Below, piece after piece: positions 41,776-55,837 of a stretch of DNA of 64,000 nt. This DNA is from Paraburkholderia nodosa DSM 21604 (GTDB lineage Bacteria; Pseudomonadota; Gammaproteobacteria; Burkholderiales; Burkholderiaceae). The position numbers and the translations under genes are program-made. The stretch covers positions 186,405 through 250,404 of the forward strand of contig NZ_JAFA01000008.1 in assembly GCF_000519185.1 (NCBI RefSeq). Reading direction: 5' to 3'. The notes beneath the pieces are model-generated. The model did not search any database and was not told where the DNA came from. It worked only from the letters and a program-made list of their open reading frames with translations. Each line of letters begins with the position of its first letter. Within the stretch, counting starts at the first letter, position 1.

Positions 41776-42348
41776 ATGAGTCTGCTGACCCCTGAGCAAT
41801 TCGCCGCTGCCCAGAAATCCAACCTCGAAACCCTGTTTGGCCTCACCAGCAAGGCATTCGAAGGCGTGGAAAAGCTCGTCGAATTGAACCTTCAGGCCGT
41901 CCGCTCGAATCTGGCGGAATCGCAGGAACACGCCCAGCGCGCACTGTCGGTGAAGGACGCGCAGGAATTGCTGGCCCTGCAAACGAGCTATGCCCAGCCG
42001 CTGACCGAAAAGCTGCTGTCGTATGGCCGTCATGTGTATGAAATCGCCTCGGCCACCCAGGCTGAGTTCGCGAAGGTCGCCGAAGCCCATTACGAAGAGC
42101 AGAACCGCAAGGTTCAATCGCTCGTCGACAACGTCGCGAAGAATGCGCCGGCCGGCTCGGAAACCGCAGTCGCCGTGATCAAGTCGGCCATCAACGCCGC
42201 GAACACGACCTACGAAACGGTCCACAAGGCGACGAAGCAAGCCGTGGAAATGGCGGAAAGCAACTTCAACGCCGCCACCGCTGCTGCGAGCAAGGCCGCC
42301 GCTCAGGCGTCGCGCTCGGCTGCCGCTTCGGCCAAGAAGCCTGTCTGA
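41776..42348 (+). CDS. phaP: Phasin family protein (PHA granule-associated)
   Basis: A 190-residue, mainly helical amphipathic protein matching phasins ([39 protein letters not shown] at the start, residues 2-40, and an Ala/Lys-rich C-terminus). Phasins coat polyhydroxyalkanoate granules and are made in large amounts. An AGGAGCG ribosome-binding site precedes the ATG. Codons are strongly biased to GC-rich and preferred ones, as expected for high expression. Confidence 0.93.
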   Translation: MSLLTPEQFAAAQKSNLETLFGLTSKAFEGVEKLVELNLQAVRSNLAESQEHAQRALSVKDAQELLALQTSYAQPLTEKLLSYGRHVYEIASATQAEFAKVAEAHYEEQNRKVQSLVDNVAKNAPAGSETAVAVIKSAINAANTTYETVHKATKQAVEMAESNFNAATAAASKAAAQASRSAAASAKKPV

Positions 42349-42508
42349 AAGTTGTATTGAACCGGTGCGTGCGCTGAAGCAGCGGCGCACCGGGCGCCGG
42401 ACCTGAACGCTCCGGCATGCCGCCCGGCATGTCGCTTGCCCGGTCGCCGACCGGGAATCTTTTTACGCTCCGGCGCCTCTCGCAGTACATACCGCAGGAT
42501 CCAAAAGC

Positions 42509-42540
42509 AAACGGCGCACCCCTCAAGGCGTGCGCCGTTT
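42509..42540. terminator. Bidirectional terminator between phaP and lpdA
   Basis: AAACGGCGCA / TGCGCCGTTT (10-bp stem, 12-nt loop) between convergent genes. The T-runs are short on both sides. A second, weaker hairpin (CCGGTGCG / CGCACCGG, 42362-42393) lies nearer phaP. Confidence 0.75.
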
Positions 42541-42576
42541 CTTCATGCGCGACGCAACGAGCGGCGCGCCACGAAC

Positions 42577-44346
<1,770 letters not shown>

Positions 44347-44441
44347 GGTGTCCCCTACCCCTAAAGGATGACCGGCCGCGCCTGCCGCGGCGCGCACGCC
44401 AGTAGCGTGCGGCGCAGAGGCGCGAGCCGGTCAGATCGGTT

Positions 44442-46112
44442 TTACAGAATCACGCGGCGGAAATCGCCGAGGATCGAAGCGAGGTACGCGTTGAAGCGCG
44501 CGGCAGCCGCACCGTCGATCACGCGGTGATCGTACGAGAGCGACAGCGGCAGCGTGAGGCGCGGCACGAACTGCTTGCCGTCCCACACCGGCTTCATTGC
44601 GCTCTTCGACAGGCCGAGGATCGCCACTTCCGGTGCGTTGATGATCGGCGTGAAATGCGTGCCGCCGATGCCGCCGAGCGACGAGATCGAGAAGCAGCCG
44701 CCTTGCATCTGGTCCGGCTTGAGCTTGCCTTCGCGCGCGAGCTTCGACAGGTCGGCCATTTCCTTCGCGATGTCGACGAGGCCCTTCTTGTCCGCGTCGC
44801 GGATCACCGGAACGACGAGGCCGTTCGGCGTGTCGGCCGCAAAACCGATGTGGTAGTACTGCTTGAAGACGAGGTTGTCGCCGTCGAGGCTCGCGTTGAA
44901 CGTCGGGAATTTCTTCAGTGCCGCGACGCAGGCCTTGATGACGAACGCGAGCATCGTGAACTTCACGCCCGCCTTCTCGTTTTCCTTGTTCAGCTGCACG
45001 CGCAGCGCTTCGAGGTCGGTGATGTCCGCTTCGTCGTTATTCGTGACGTGCGGGATCATGACCCAGTTGCGGTGCAGGTTCGCGCCGGAAATCTTCTTGA
45101 TGCGCGAAAGCGGCTGCGTGTCGATCGGGCCGAACTTCGTGAAATCGACCTTCGGCCAGGGCAGCAGGTTCAGACCCGCGCCGCCGGCGGCCGGTGCGGC
45201 GGCAGCGCCAGCCGGAGCGGCCAGCGCGCCCGTCATCACGCCCTTCACGAACGCGGTGACGTCGTCCTGGGTGATGCGGCCCTTCGGACCCGTACCCGCA
45301 ACGCGGGCAACGTCCACGCCGAGTTCGCGCGCGAACTTGCGCACGGACGGCGAGGCGTGGCTCGGACGGCGCGTGCCGCCTTCGCCTGCCGGAATGATCG
45401 GCGCTTGCGCGAGTGCCGACGGCGCGGCGGCAGCGGGCCTGGCGGGCGCTTGCTGGGGCGCATCCGCCGGCTCTTCGACGTGCTTCGCAGCCGGTGCGGC
45501 GGCGGGAGCCGCGGCGCCTTCCGCTTCGACGACGACGATCTCGGTGCCTTCCGACACGTTATCGCCGACCTTGACCAAGATTGCCTTGACGACGCCGGCC
45601 ACCGGGCTCGGTACGTCCATGGTCGCCTTGTCCGACTCGAGCGTGACGAGCGACTGCTCCTTCTCGACGCGGTCGCCGACCTTCACGCCGATCTCGATAA
45701 CCGGTACGTCCTTGTAGTCGCCGATGTCGGGGACCTTGACCGACTGCGCGCCGCCGCTCGCGGCGGGCGCGGCAGCGGGAGCCGGCGCAGCCGCTTGCGC
45801 GGGCGCAGCGGCAGGAGCGGCCTTCTCTGCCTTCGCGGCGGGAGCGGGAGCGGCGGGAGCGGCGCCTGCGCCGGCGCCGTCGAGCACCAGCACGAGCGAG
45901 CCTTCCGACACGTTATCGCCGACCTTGACCTTCACTTCCTTGACCGTGCCCGACGCCGGGCTCGGCACGTCCATGGTCGCCTTGTCCGACTCGAGCGTGA
46001 CGAGGGACTGCTCTTTTTCGACGGTATCGCCCGCCTTCACCAGCACCTCGATCACAGGAATGTCCTTGTAATCGCCGATGTCCGGCACCTTGACTTCGAT
46101 CGCTTGACTCAT
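44442..46112 (-). CDS. aceF: Pyruvate dehydrogenase E2, dihydrolipoyllysine acetyltransferase
   Basis: A 556-residue E2 core protein. Two lipoyl domains at about residues 3-80 and 120-200 each carry ESDKATMDVPSP, joined by Ala/Pro-rich linkers. An E3/E1-binding domain (SPSVRKFARELGVDVARVAGTG) follows, then the acetyltransferase domain with catalytic SYDHRVIDGAAAARF. The start SQAIEVKVPDIGDYKDI was chosen over upstream in-frame codons. It lies 78 bp after aceE and 95 bp before lpdA. Confidence 0.98.
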   Translation of the reverse strand: MSQAIEVKVPDIGDYKDIPVIEVLVKAGDTVEKEQSLVTLESDKATMDVPSPASGTVKEVKVKVGDNVSEGSLVLVLDGAGAGAAPAAPAPAAKAEKAAPAAAPAQAAAPAPAAAPAASGGAQSVKVPDIGDYKDVPVIEIGVKVGDRVEKEQSLVTLESDKATMDVPSPVAGVVKAILVKVGDNVSEGTEIVVVEAEGAAAPAAAPAAKHVEEPADAPQQAPARPAAAAPSALAQAPIIPAGEGGTRRPSHASPSVRKFARELGVDVARVAGTGPKGRITQDDVTAFVKGVMTGALAAPAGAAAAPAAGGAGLNLLPWPKVDFTKFGPIDTQPLSRIKKISGANLHRNWVMIPHVTNNDEADITDLEALRVQLNKENEKAGVKFTMLAFVIKACVAALKKFPTFNASLDGDNLVFKQYYHIGFAADTPNGLVVPVIRDADKKGLVDIAKEMADLSKLAREGKLKPDQMQGGCFSISSLGGIGGTHFTPIINAPEVAILGLSKSAMKPVWDGKQFVPRLTLPLSLSYDHRVIDGAAAARFNAYLASILGDFRRVIL

Positions 46113-46190
46113 TGTTAGTGTCTCCGGGGCCGCATACGACGCGCCTCCCCGCTTCGGGGAGGCGCGCATGCCATGCACAGGGGTGATGGG

Positions 46191-48887
<2,697 letters not shown>

Positions 48888-48982
48888 GCTCGTCTCCTGG
48901 ATTTAGGGGAACGCTGTTGATCGGACCATGCGGGCGGCGACGCTTAAGACGTGACCGGGCCAACCGCAGCAGCTTCGGGGCG

Positions 48983-49012
48983 ATTGTAATGACCCCCCCG
49001 ACCATCGCGCAA
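48983..49012 (-). promoter_or_regulatory. Candidate promoter of the PDH operon
   Basis: On the minus strand TTGCGC (49012-49007), 18-bp spacer, TACAAT (48988-48983), giving a leader of about 90 nt before aceE. Confidence 0.5.
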
Positions 49013-49018
49013 CAAAAT

Positions 49019-49047
49019 TTTCGAATTGCGAGATGCGATTTTATAAT
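49019..49047 (+). promoter_or_regulatory. Candidate promoter of the sensor kinase gene
   Basis: TTTCGA (49019-49024), 17-bp spacer, TATAAT (49042-49047) in an AT-rich patch. A second -10-like TACAAT at 49170-49175 lies 7 nt before the ATG and would make a leaderless message; which one is used is unclear. Confidence 0.5.
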
Positions 49048-49182
49048 GCGAAAAATTGCTGCAGCGCACGCTTAATCGTTCGCGCCCTTGAGCCGATAAC
49101 GGCCAGTTTGCACCCGTTTATCGGCGATTTACGGCTTTTTTCGCGGCATTTCCGTGTCTTACGCTGAGCTACAATCCTTGCC

Positions 49183-51696
49183 ATGTTGACCGAACGGCTT
49201 TTCGCACGCTCGGCGCGGCCGCCCGGAACGCCCGGCGAGTCGTCGCCATCTCGCTGGCACCACGGACCCTGGTGGTCGAATTCCTATTTGCTGACGCCGC
49301 TCCTGTCGATCCTCGTGTTCCTGATCGTCATGAGCCTGATCTTGTGGAGCCTGAACCGCCGCGAGCAACAACAGCAGGAAGACACGCTCTACCGCAACGT
49401 CGCATGGGCCCAGCAGCAGATCCGGCTTTCCATGACAGGCGCGCAGGAACAGCTGCAGGCGCTCGCTCGCGACCTCGCCGCAGGCCACAGCGATCCGCAG
49501 TTTTTCCAGACGTCCACCACGGACATCATGCAGGGCCATCCGGAGATCCTCTATCTGAACTGGTACACGAGCCAGGAGGAGCCGCGCTGGCCCAACACGG
49601 CGATGCCGGTCTTCGGCCAGCGCCTCGCAAAGCCCAACGACGCGCAAATGGACGAGGCCGTGAAGGCCGCTTTCGCCGAGGCGCGCGCCACGCGCCGCCA
49701 GGTGTATTCGCCGCTTATTTACGACGACGTCGGTAACGGCTACATCACGCTGCAAACGCCGGTATACCGCGATCGGGAATTTCTTGGTTCGATCGCGGCC
49801 GTGTTCTCGGTCGAAGGCATCCTGAAGCACGACATCCCGCCCGAGCTGTCGGCCAAATACAAGATTTCGATTCTCGACGCGAACAACCGCGAGCTCGCCA
49901 CCACCTCGACGCGTCCGCGCCTGCCGCGCGACGTCTATTACGACCTGCCGCTCGACCCGCCCGGCCAGGGCGTTTCGGTACGCGTGTACTCGTATCCGCA
50001 GATGACCAACTTCACGAACAACACGCTCGTGTGGCTGGTCGCGGGGCTGTCGTGCTTCGTGCTGTGGAGCCTCTGGAGCCTCTGGAAGCACACGCGCCAG
50101 CGCTTCGAGGCACAACAGGCGCTCTACGCGGAGGCGTTCTTCCGCCGCGCGATGGAAAACTCGGTGCTGATCGGCATGCGCGTGCTCGACATGCACGGCC
50201 GCATCACCCACGTGAACCCGGCGTTCTGCCGCATGACCGGCTGGGACGAAAGCGACCTCGTGGGCAAGAACGCACCGTTCCCCTACTGGCCGCGCGACGC
50301 CTACCCCGAAATGCAGCGCCAGCTCGACATGACGCTGCGCGGCAAGGCGCCCTCCTCGGGGTTCGAACTGCGCGTGCGCCGCAAGGACGGCTCGCAGTTC
50401 CACGCGCGGCTCTATGTCTCGCCGCTGATCGACAGCTCGGGCCGCCAGACTGGCTGGATGTCGTCGATGACCGACATCACCGAGCCCAAGCGCGCCCGCG
50501 AAGAACTCGCCGCCGCGCACGAGCGCTTCACCACCGTGCTCGAAAGCCTCGACGCCGCCGTCTCGGTGCTCGCCGCCGACGAAGCCGAACTGTTGTTTGC
50601 GAACCGCTACTACCGCCATCTCTTCGGCATCCGCCCGGACGGCCACCTGGAACTCGCAGGCGGCGGCGGCTTCGATTCGGCGAGCGCCTCCTCGGACTCG
50701 ATCGACATGGTCGACGCCTTCGCCGGCCTGCCCGCCACCGCGCTCACCGAGAGCACGGCGGACGCGCAGGAGGTCTACGTCGAGAGCATCCAGAAGTGGT
50801 TCGAAGTGCGCCGCCAGTACATCCAGTGGGTGGACGGCCACCTCGCGCAGATGCAGATCGCGACCGACATCACCACGCGCAAGCAGGCGCAGGAACTGGC
50901 CCGCCAGCAGGACGAGAAGCTCCAGTTCACGAGCCGCCTGATGACGATGGGCGAAATGGCCTCGTCGCTCGCGCACGAGCTGAACCAGCCGCTCGCCGCG
51001 ATCAACAACTATGCCTCGGGCACCGTCGCGCTCGTGAAGTCGGGGCGCGCCGCGCCCGACAACCTGCTGCCCGTGCTCGAGAAAACGGCGCAGCAAGCCG
51101 TGCGCGCGGGCATGATCATCAAGCGCATCCGCGAGTTCGTGAAGCGCTCCGAACCCAAGCGCCAGGCCACGCGCGTCGCCGACATCGTCGCCGACGCGGT
51201 GGGCCTCGCCGAGATCGAGGCTCGCAAGCGCCGCATCCGCATCGTGACCGACATGCGCTCGCGCATGCCCGTGATCTATGTCGATCCCGTGCTGATCGAG
51301 CAGGTGCTCGTCAATCTCTTGAAGAACGCTGCGGAAGCCATGGCCGACGCGCGCCCGAATGCGATCGACCCGGTGATCCGCGTGATCGTGAAGCGCGAAG
51401 GCGGCAACGTATGCATCAGCGTGGTCGATCAGGGCCCCGGCGTCGACGAAGCCACGGCCGAGCGCCTCTTCGAGCCTTTTTACAGCACCAAGTCGGACGG
51501 CATGGGCATGGGCCTGAACATCTGCCGCTCCATTATCGAATCGCACCGCGGGCGTCTCTGGGTGGTCAACAACGTCGAATCCGACGGCCACATCAGCGGC
51601 GCAACGTTCCATTGCAGTCTGCCTATCGGCGAATCGGACACCCTCTCGCGGAACACCGACGAACCGACTCCACAAACCGTTACGGGAGAGTCATGA
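49183..51696 (+). CDS. PAS-domain sensor histidine kinase (FixL-type partner of a FixJ-like regulator)
   Basis: An 837-residue inner-membrane kinase. Membrane segments at ~33-57 and ~279-303 enclose a ~220-residue periplasmic sensor region. A PAS domain (~323-432; RITHVNPAFCRMTGWDESDLVGKN) is followed by a second PAS-like region. The dimerisation helix has phospho-acceptor His598 (SLAHELNQPLAAINNYA), and the ATPase domain the N box (NLLKNAAEAM, ~710) and GPGVD (~752). The first PAS lacks the haem-ligand His of FixL. The stop overlaps the regulator start (ATGA). Confidence 0.92.
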   Translation: MLTERLFARSARPPGTPGESSPSRWHHGPWWSNSYLLTPLLSILVFLIVMSLILWSLNRREQQQQEDTLYRNVAWAQQQIRLSMTGAQEQLQALARDLAAGHSDPQFFQTSTTDIMQGHPEILYLNWYTSQEEPRWPNTAMPVFGQRLAKPNDAQMDEAVKAAFAEARATRRQVYSPLIYDDVGNGYITLQTPVYRDREFLGSIAAVFSVEGILKHDIPPELSAKYKISILDANNRELATTSTRPRLPRDVYYDLPLDPPGQGVSVRVYSYPQMTNFTNNTLVWLVAGLSCFVLWSLWSLWKHTRQRFEAQQALYAEAFFRRAMENSVLIGMRVLDMHGRITHVNPAFCRMTGWDESDLVGKNAPFPYWPRDAYPEMQRQLDMTLRGKAPSSGFELRVRRKDGSQFHARLYVSPLIDSSGRQTGWMSSMTDITEPKRAREELAAAHERFTTVLESLDAAVSVLAADEAELLFANRYYRHLFGIRPDGHLELAGGGGFDSASASSDSIDMVDAFAGLPATALTESTADAQEVYVESIQKWFEVRRQYIQWVDGHLAQMQIATDITTRKQAQELARQQDEKLQFTSRLMTMGEMASSLAHELNQPLAAINNYASGTVALVKSGRAAPDNLLPVLEKTAQQAVRAGMIIKRIREFVKRSEPKRQATRVADIVADAVGLAEIEARKRRIRIVTDMRSRMPVIYVDPVLIEQVLVNLLKNAAEAMADARPNAIDPVIRVIVKREGGNVCISVVDQGPGVDEATAERLFEPFYSTKSDGMGMGLNICRSIIESHRGRLWVVNNVESDGHISGATFHCSLPIGESDTLSRNTDEPTPQTVTGES

Positions 51697-52340
51697 ACAG
51701 CCCAGTCACCACCCAGGAAACCGTCTTTGTTGTCGATGACGACGAGGCCGTACGAGACTCCCTGCGTTGGCTCCTCGAAGCGAACGGCTACCGCGTCCAG
51801 TGTTTCAATAGCGCGGAGGAGTTCCTCGAGTCATACCAGCCGGCGCAACAGGCTGGCCAGATCGCCTGCATGATTCTGGACGTGCGCATGCAGGGCATGA
51901 GCGGCCTCGAACTGCAGGAACGCCTGATCGCGGAAAACGCCTCGCTGCCGATCATCTTCGTGACGGGCCACGGCGACGTGCCGATGGCCGTCTCGACCAT
52001 GAAGAAGGGCGCGATGGACTTCATCGAGAAGCCCTTCGACGAAGCCGAACTGCGCAAGCTGGTGGAGCGCATGCTCGACAAGGCGCGCAACGAAAGCAGC
52101 AACGTGCAGCAACAGCGCGCGGCCGCCGAACGTCTCGGCAAGCTCACGGCGCGCGAGCACCAGGTGCTCGAGCGCATTATCGCGGGCCGCCTGAACAAGC
52201 AGATCGCCGACGACCTCGGGATCAGCATCAAGACGGTGGAGGCGCACCGCGCCAACATCATGGAGAAACTCAACGTCAACACGGTTGCCGACCTGCTGCG
52301 TCTCGCGCTCTCCAACAAGCCGCAACAGGCGCAGCAGTAA
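51693..52340 (+). CDS. FixJ/NarL-type response regulator
   Basis: A 215-residue regulator. The receiver domain ([14 protein letters not shown]) has phospho-acceptor D63 (MILDVRM), the switch Thr in FVTGHGD and Lys in EKPFDE. The LuxR-type helix-turn-helix is near 150-210 ([35 protein letters not shown]). The FixJ-like receiver and 4-nt overlap with the kinase gene show they form a pair. Targets are unknown; the divergent PDH operon is a candidate by position only. Confidence 0.94.
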   Translation: MNSPVTTQETVFVVDDDEAVRDSLRWLLEANGYRVQCFNSAEEFLESYQPAQQAGQIACMILDVRMQGMSGLELQERLIAENASLPIIFVTGHGDVPMAVSTMKKGAMDFIEKPFDEAELRKLVERMLDKARNESSNVQQQRAAAERLGKLTAREHQVLERIIAGRLNKQIADDLGISIKTVEAHRANIMEKLNVNTVADLLRLALSNKPQQAQQ

Positions 52341-52352
52341 GCGCGTCTTTCT

Positions 52353-52392
52353 CCGGCAGCATGCGCGCGCCATGGCGCGCGCATGCTGCCGG
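52353..52392. repeat. Perfect 40-bp palindrome downstream of the response regulator gene
   Basis: The left arm ccggcagcatgcgcgcgcca (52353-52372) is followed without loop by its exact reverse complement (52373-52392). It begins 12 bp after the stop codon. As RNA it would form a very stable hairpin, but there is no U-run, so classic termination is doubtful. Confidence 0.9.
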
Positions 52393-52461
52393 CGGCGTCT
52401 CGCCGCGACCCTCTTCCCTCGCCCATCGTCCGTTCAGGCCGGAGCACGCCCGCCGCGCGGG

Positions 52462-52467
52462 TATAAT
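52462..52467 (+). promoter_or_regulatory. Candidate -10 element for folD
   Basis: A consensus TATAAT in GGGTATAATGTCG, 88 nt upstream of the folD ATG. No convincing -35 at the right distance. Confidence 0.5.
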
Positions 52468-52554
52468 GTCGCCCTTCGAATGGCGCCTGCCCCACGCGCG
52501 CCAGCGCTCGCACCCACACGAGCCCGCATTGCCCACTCTCGACCCCGACCGACC

Positions 52555-53409
52555 ATGACTGCCACTATCATCGACGGCAACGCCCTCTCCAAGAAACTGC
52601 GTGCGGAAGTCGCCACGCGCGCCGCCGCCCTCAGCGCCCGCGGCCATCAGCCGGGACTCGCCGTCGTGCTGGTCGGCGACAATCCGGCGAGCGAAGTCTA
52701 CGTGCGCAACAAGATCAAGGCCTGCGAAGACAACGGCCTCTACTCGTCGTACGACCGCTATGCCGCGTCGCTTTCCGAAGCCGACCTGCTCAAGCGCATC
52801 GACGAGTTGAACCGCGACCCGAAGATCAACGGCATTCTCGTGCAGTTGCCGCTGCCGAAGCACATCGACAGCCATAAGGTGATCGAGGCCATCGCGCCCG
52901 AGAAGGACGTGGACGGCTTTCACGTCGCCAACGCGGGCGCGCTCATGACGGGCCAGCCGCTCTTTCGCCCCTGCACGCCCTATGGCGTGATGAAGATGTT
53001 CGAGGAATACAGGATCCCGCTCGAAGGCGCGAACGCCGTGGTGATCGGCCGCTCGAATATCGTCGGCAAGCCGATGGCGCTCCTGCTGCTCGAAAAGGGT
53101 GCGACCGTCACGATCTGCCACAGCAAAACGCGCGACCTCGCGAAGCATACGCGCGACGCCGATATCGTGGTCGCCGCGGTGGGCAAGCGCAACGTGCTGA
53201 CCGCCGACATGGTGAAGCCCGGCGCGACCGTGATCGACGTGGGCATGAACCGCGACGACAACGGCAAGCTCTGCGGCGACGTCGATTTTGCGGGCCTGAA
53301 GGACGTAGCCGGCTTCATCACGCCGGTGCCGGGAGGCGTCGGCCCGATGACCATCACGATGCTGCTCGTGAACACGATCGAAGCGGCGGAGCGCGCGGCG
53401 GGCGCGTAA
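52555..53409 (+). CDS. folD: Bifunctional methylenetetrahydrofolate dehydrogenase/cyclohydrolase
   Basis: A 284-residue enzyme that oxidises 5,10-methylene-THF to 10-formyl-THF, supplying one-carbon units. It shows [19 protein letters not shown] (catalytic Lys within VRNKIK), [11 protein letters not shown], the dinucleotide-binding [14 protein letters not shown] and C-terminal [16 protein letters not shown]. The start [14 protein letters not shown] fits the family; in-frame codons upstream cover the palindrome and are not conserved. Confidence 0.98.
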   Translation: MTATIIDGNALSKKLRAEVATRAAALSARGHQPGLAVVLVGDNPASEVYVRNKIKACEDNGLYSSYDRYAASLSEADLLKRIDELNRDPKINGILVQLPLPKHIDSHKVIEAIAPEKDVDGFHVANAGALMTGQPLFRPCTPYGVMKMFEEYRIPLEGANAVVIGRSNIVGKPMALLLLEKGATVTICHSKTRDLAKHTRDADIVVAAVGKRNVLTADMVKPGATVIDVGMNRDDNGKLCGDVDFAGLKDVAGFITPVPGGVGPMTITMLLVNTIEAAERAAGA

Positions 53410-53446
53410 GCAACACGCGACGACGCGTGACAGCATGACGCTCCCG

Positions 53447-53477
53447 AAGCGGCCCATCACGGGCCGCTTTCTTTTTT
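53447..53477 (+). terminator. Intrinsic terminator after folD
   Basis: AAGCGGCCC / GGGCCGCTT with 5-nt loop, followed by TCTTTTTT, 37 bp after the folD stop. Confidence 0.92.
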
Positions 53478-53654
53478 GCGGCGCCGCCCGCTCGCACGGC
53501 GACAGCCGCGATTGCGCCACCGCCCCCCGACATCTGTTAATTTGCTCGGATAACCCGGTTGGAAAGCGCGCCTGGCGCCCCAATACTCTGGCTATCGGGC
53601 GCGTGTGCCGCGCCCCGGTCCCCTAACCCGCGACAGACAGGAACAGGAAGCATC

Positions 53655-55754
53655 ATGGCTACTACCCCCTCCGACAATCCGCTCCTCGACTTCACCGGAC
53701 TGCCGCGCTTCGGCGAAATCCGCCCCGAGCACGTGACGCCCGCGCTCGACGTCCTGCTCGCGAACGCGAAGGCCGCGGTCGAGCGCGCCGCGCAACCCAT
53801 GACGCCCGCGCAGTGGAGCGACGTGGTCGAGCCGGTCGAGCGCGCCAGCGAGCCGCTTTCGCGCGCCTGGGGCGTGGTCGGCCACCTGAACGCCGTCGCC
53901 GATACGCCAGAACTGCGCGCCGCGCACGGCGAGAACCTGCCGCGCGTGACCGAATTCTGGTCGAGCGTCGGCCAGAATCTCGAGCTTTTCAAGAAGTACA
54001 AGGCCATCACGAATCACAACTCGTTCGAGCTGCTCTCGGGCGAGCGCAAGAAGATCCTCGACAATTCGCTGCGCGACTTCCGCCTCTCCGGGGCGGAATT
54101 GCCCGAAGACCAGAAGCCGCGCTTCGCCGAACTGCAGGAGCGCCAGGCCGCGCTCGCCAAAGCCTTCTCCGACCACGTGCTCGACGCGACCAACGGCTAC
54201 GCGTTCTACGCGACCAGTGAAGCCGATCTCGCGGGCCTGCCCGAGGACGCGATCGCCGCCGCACGCGAAGCCGCCGAACGCGAGAACAAGGAAGGCTGGA
54301 AGTTCACGCTGCATTTCCCCTCGTACTTCCCGGTGCTGCAGTACTCGGAAAACCGCGCGATGCGCGAGACGATGTACCGCGCCTACGTCACGCGCGCGTC
54401 CGAACTTGGCCCCGTCTACGGCGGCGGCAACGCCGAATGGGACAACACAGCGATCATCGAGGAGCAACTGAAGCTGCGCGCCGAAGAAGCGAAGATGCTC
54501 GGCTACAACAACTTCGCCGAAGTCTCGCTCACGCCGAAGATGGCGGAAACGCCGGCTCAGGTGATGAGCTTCCTCGAAGACCTCGCCACGCGCGCGCGCC
54601 CGCACGCCGAAAAGGACTGGGAAGAGCTGCGCGAATTCGCCGCGAGCGAACTGGGCCTCACGCAGATCGAGCCGTGGGACATGGCGTTCGCCGCCGAGCG
54701 TCTGCGCCAGAAGCGCTACTCGTTCTCGGAAAACGAAGTGAAGCAGTACTTCCCGGAAGACTTCGTGCTGCAGGGCCTGTTCAAGGTCACGGAAACGCTC
54801 TTTGGCGTGCGCATCCGCCCGGACAGCGCGCCGGTGTGGAATCCCGATGTGCGTTTCTTCCGTGTGGAAAACGCGGACGGCACGCTCGTCGCGCAGTTCT
54901 ATCTCGACCTCTATGCACGTGAAGGCAAGCGCGGCGGCGCATGGATGGACGACGCCCGCTCGCGCCGCAAGCTCGAAGGCAATGACGTGCAAACGCCCGT
55001 CGCGTATCTCACGTGCAACTTCTCGGCGCCGGTGGGCGGCCGCCCTGCGTGCTTTACGCACGACGAAGTCATTACGCTCTTCCACGAGTTCGGCCACGGC
55101 CTGCACCACATGCTCACGCGTGTGGACGAACTGGGCGTGTCGGGCATCAACGGCGTGGAGTGGGATGCCGTCGAACTGCCCTCGCAGTTCATGGAAAACT
55201 TCTGCTGGGAATGGGACGTGGTGCGCGAAATGAGCTCGCATGTCGAGACCGCCAAGCCGCTGCCGCGCGAACTCTTCGACAAGATGCTCGCCGCAAAGAA
55301 CTTCCAGAGCGGTCTCGGCACGCTGCGCCAGATCGTGTTCTCGATGTTCGACATGGCGCTGCACGTGGACTTCGACGCTTCGAAGGGCAAGAGCGCGAAC
55401 GACCTGGCACGCGAGATCAACGAGCGCTACCACGTCATTCCGCAGGCGCCGTTCTCGCGCTGGCCGAACACGTTCAGCCACATCTTCGCGGGCGGCTACG
55501 CGGCCGGCTACTACAGCTACAAGTGGGCCGAAGTGCTTTCCGCCGATGCCTATGCCGCTTTCGAGGAAGCCGCGCAAGCCGCGAAGTCGAGCGTGCTCGA
55601 CGAAGCGACCGGCACGCGCTACCGCAAGGAAATTCTGGAGGTGGGCGGCAGCCGCCCGGCGATGGAGTCGTTCAAGGCCTTCCGCGGCCGCGAGCCGAAC
55701 ATCGACGCGCTGCTGCGCCACAACGGCATGGAGCAGCCGCCGGCACAGCAGTGA
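53655..55754 (+). CDS. prlC: Oligopeptidase A (M3 family metallopeptidase)
   Basis: A 699-residue cytoplasmic zinc peptidase degrading signal peptides and short peptides. The zinc motif HEFGHGLHHML is near residue 480, with downstream Glu in GVEWDAVELPSQFMENF. The C-terminal FAGGYAAGYYSYKWAEVLSADAY segment is typical of OpdA/PrlC. The start ATTPSDNPLLDF follows AGGAAGCATC; 32 upstream in-frame codons are not conserved. It is monocistronic between two terminators. Confidence 0.96.
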   Translation: MATTPSDNPLLDFTGLPRFGEIRPEHVTPALDVLLANAKAAVERAAQPMTPAQWSDVVEPVERASEPLSRAWGVVGHLNAVADTPELRAAHGENLPRVTEFWSSVGQNLELFKKYKAITNHNSFELLSGERKKILDNSLRDFRLSGAELPEDQKPRFAELQERQAALAKAFSDHVLDATNGYAFYATSEADLAGLPEDAIAAAREAAERENKEGWKFTLHFPSYFPVLQYSENRAMRETMYRAYVTRASELGPVYGGGNAEWDNTAIIEEQLKLRAEEAKMLGYNNFAEVSLTPKMAETPAQVMSFLEDLATRARPHAEKDWEELREFAASELGLTQIEPWDMAFAAERLRQKRYSFSENEVKQYFPEDFVLQGLFKVTETLFGVRIRPDSAPVWNPDVRFFRVENADGTLVAQFYLDLYAREGKRGGAWMDDARSRRKLEGNDVQTPVAYLTCNFSAPVGGRPACFTHDEVITLFHEFGHGLHHMLTRVDELGVSGINGVEWDAVELPSQFMENFCWEWDVVREMSSHVETAKPLPRELFDKMLAAKNFQSGLGTLRQIVFSMFDMALHVDFDASKGKSANDLAREINERYHVIPQAPFSRWPNTFSHIFAGGYAAGYYSYKWAEVLSADAYAAFEEAAQAAKSSVLDEATGTRYRKEILEVGGSRPAMESFKAFRGREPNIDALLRHNGMEQPPAQQ

Positions 55755-55788
55755 CCACGTGACTCGCTCGTAAGCGAGCCAAAACTAA

Positions 55789-55824
55789 AACCGCGCATGG
55801 GTTGCGACCCATGCGCGGTTTTTT
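55789..55824. terminator. Bidirectional terminator between prlC and codA
   Basis: AACCGCGCATGGGT / ACCCATGCGCGGTT (14-bp stem, TGCG loop) with A-run before and T-run after, between convergent genes. A smaller hairpin (CTCGCT / AGCGAG, 55763-55778) precedes it. Confidence 0.93.
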
Positions 55825-55837
55825 ATTGCCCCGCGTT

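Noticed and set aside
49159..51675. An 838-codon open frame antisense to the sensor kinase gene
   Set aside because: It mirrors the sense gene through GC-rich third positions; the product is Arg/His/Ala-rich without domains, and the sense strand encodes clear kinase motifs.
50031..51692. N-terminal extension of the response regulator frame through the kinase gene
   Set aside because: The extension is out of frame with the kinase and Arg-rich; the regulator start at 51693 with ATGA overlap is standard for such pairs.
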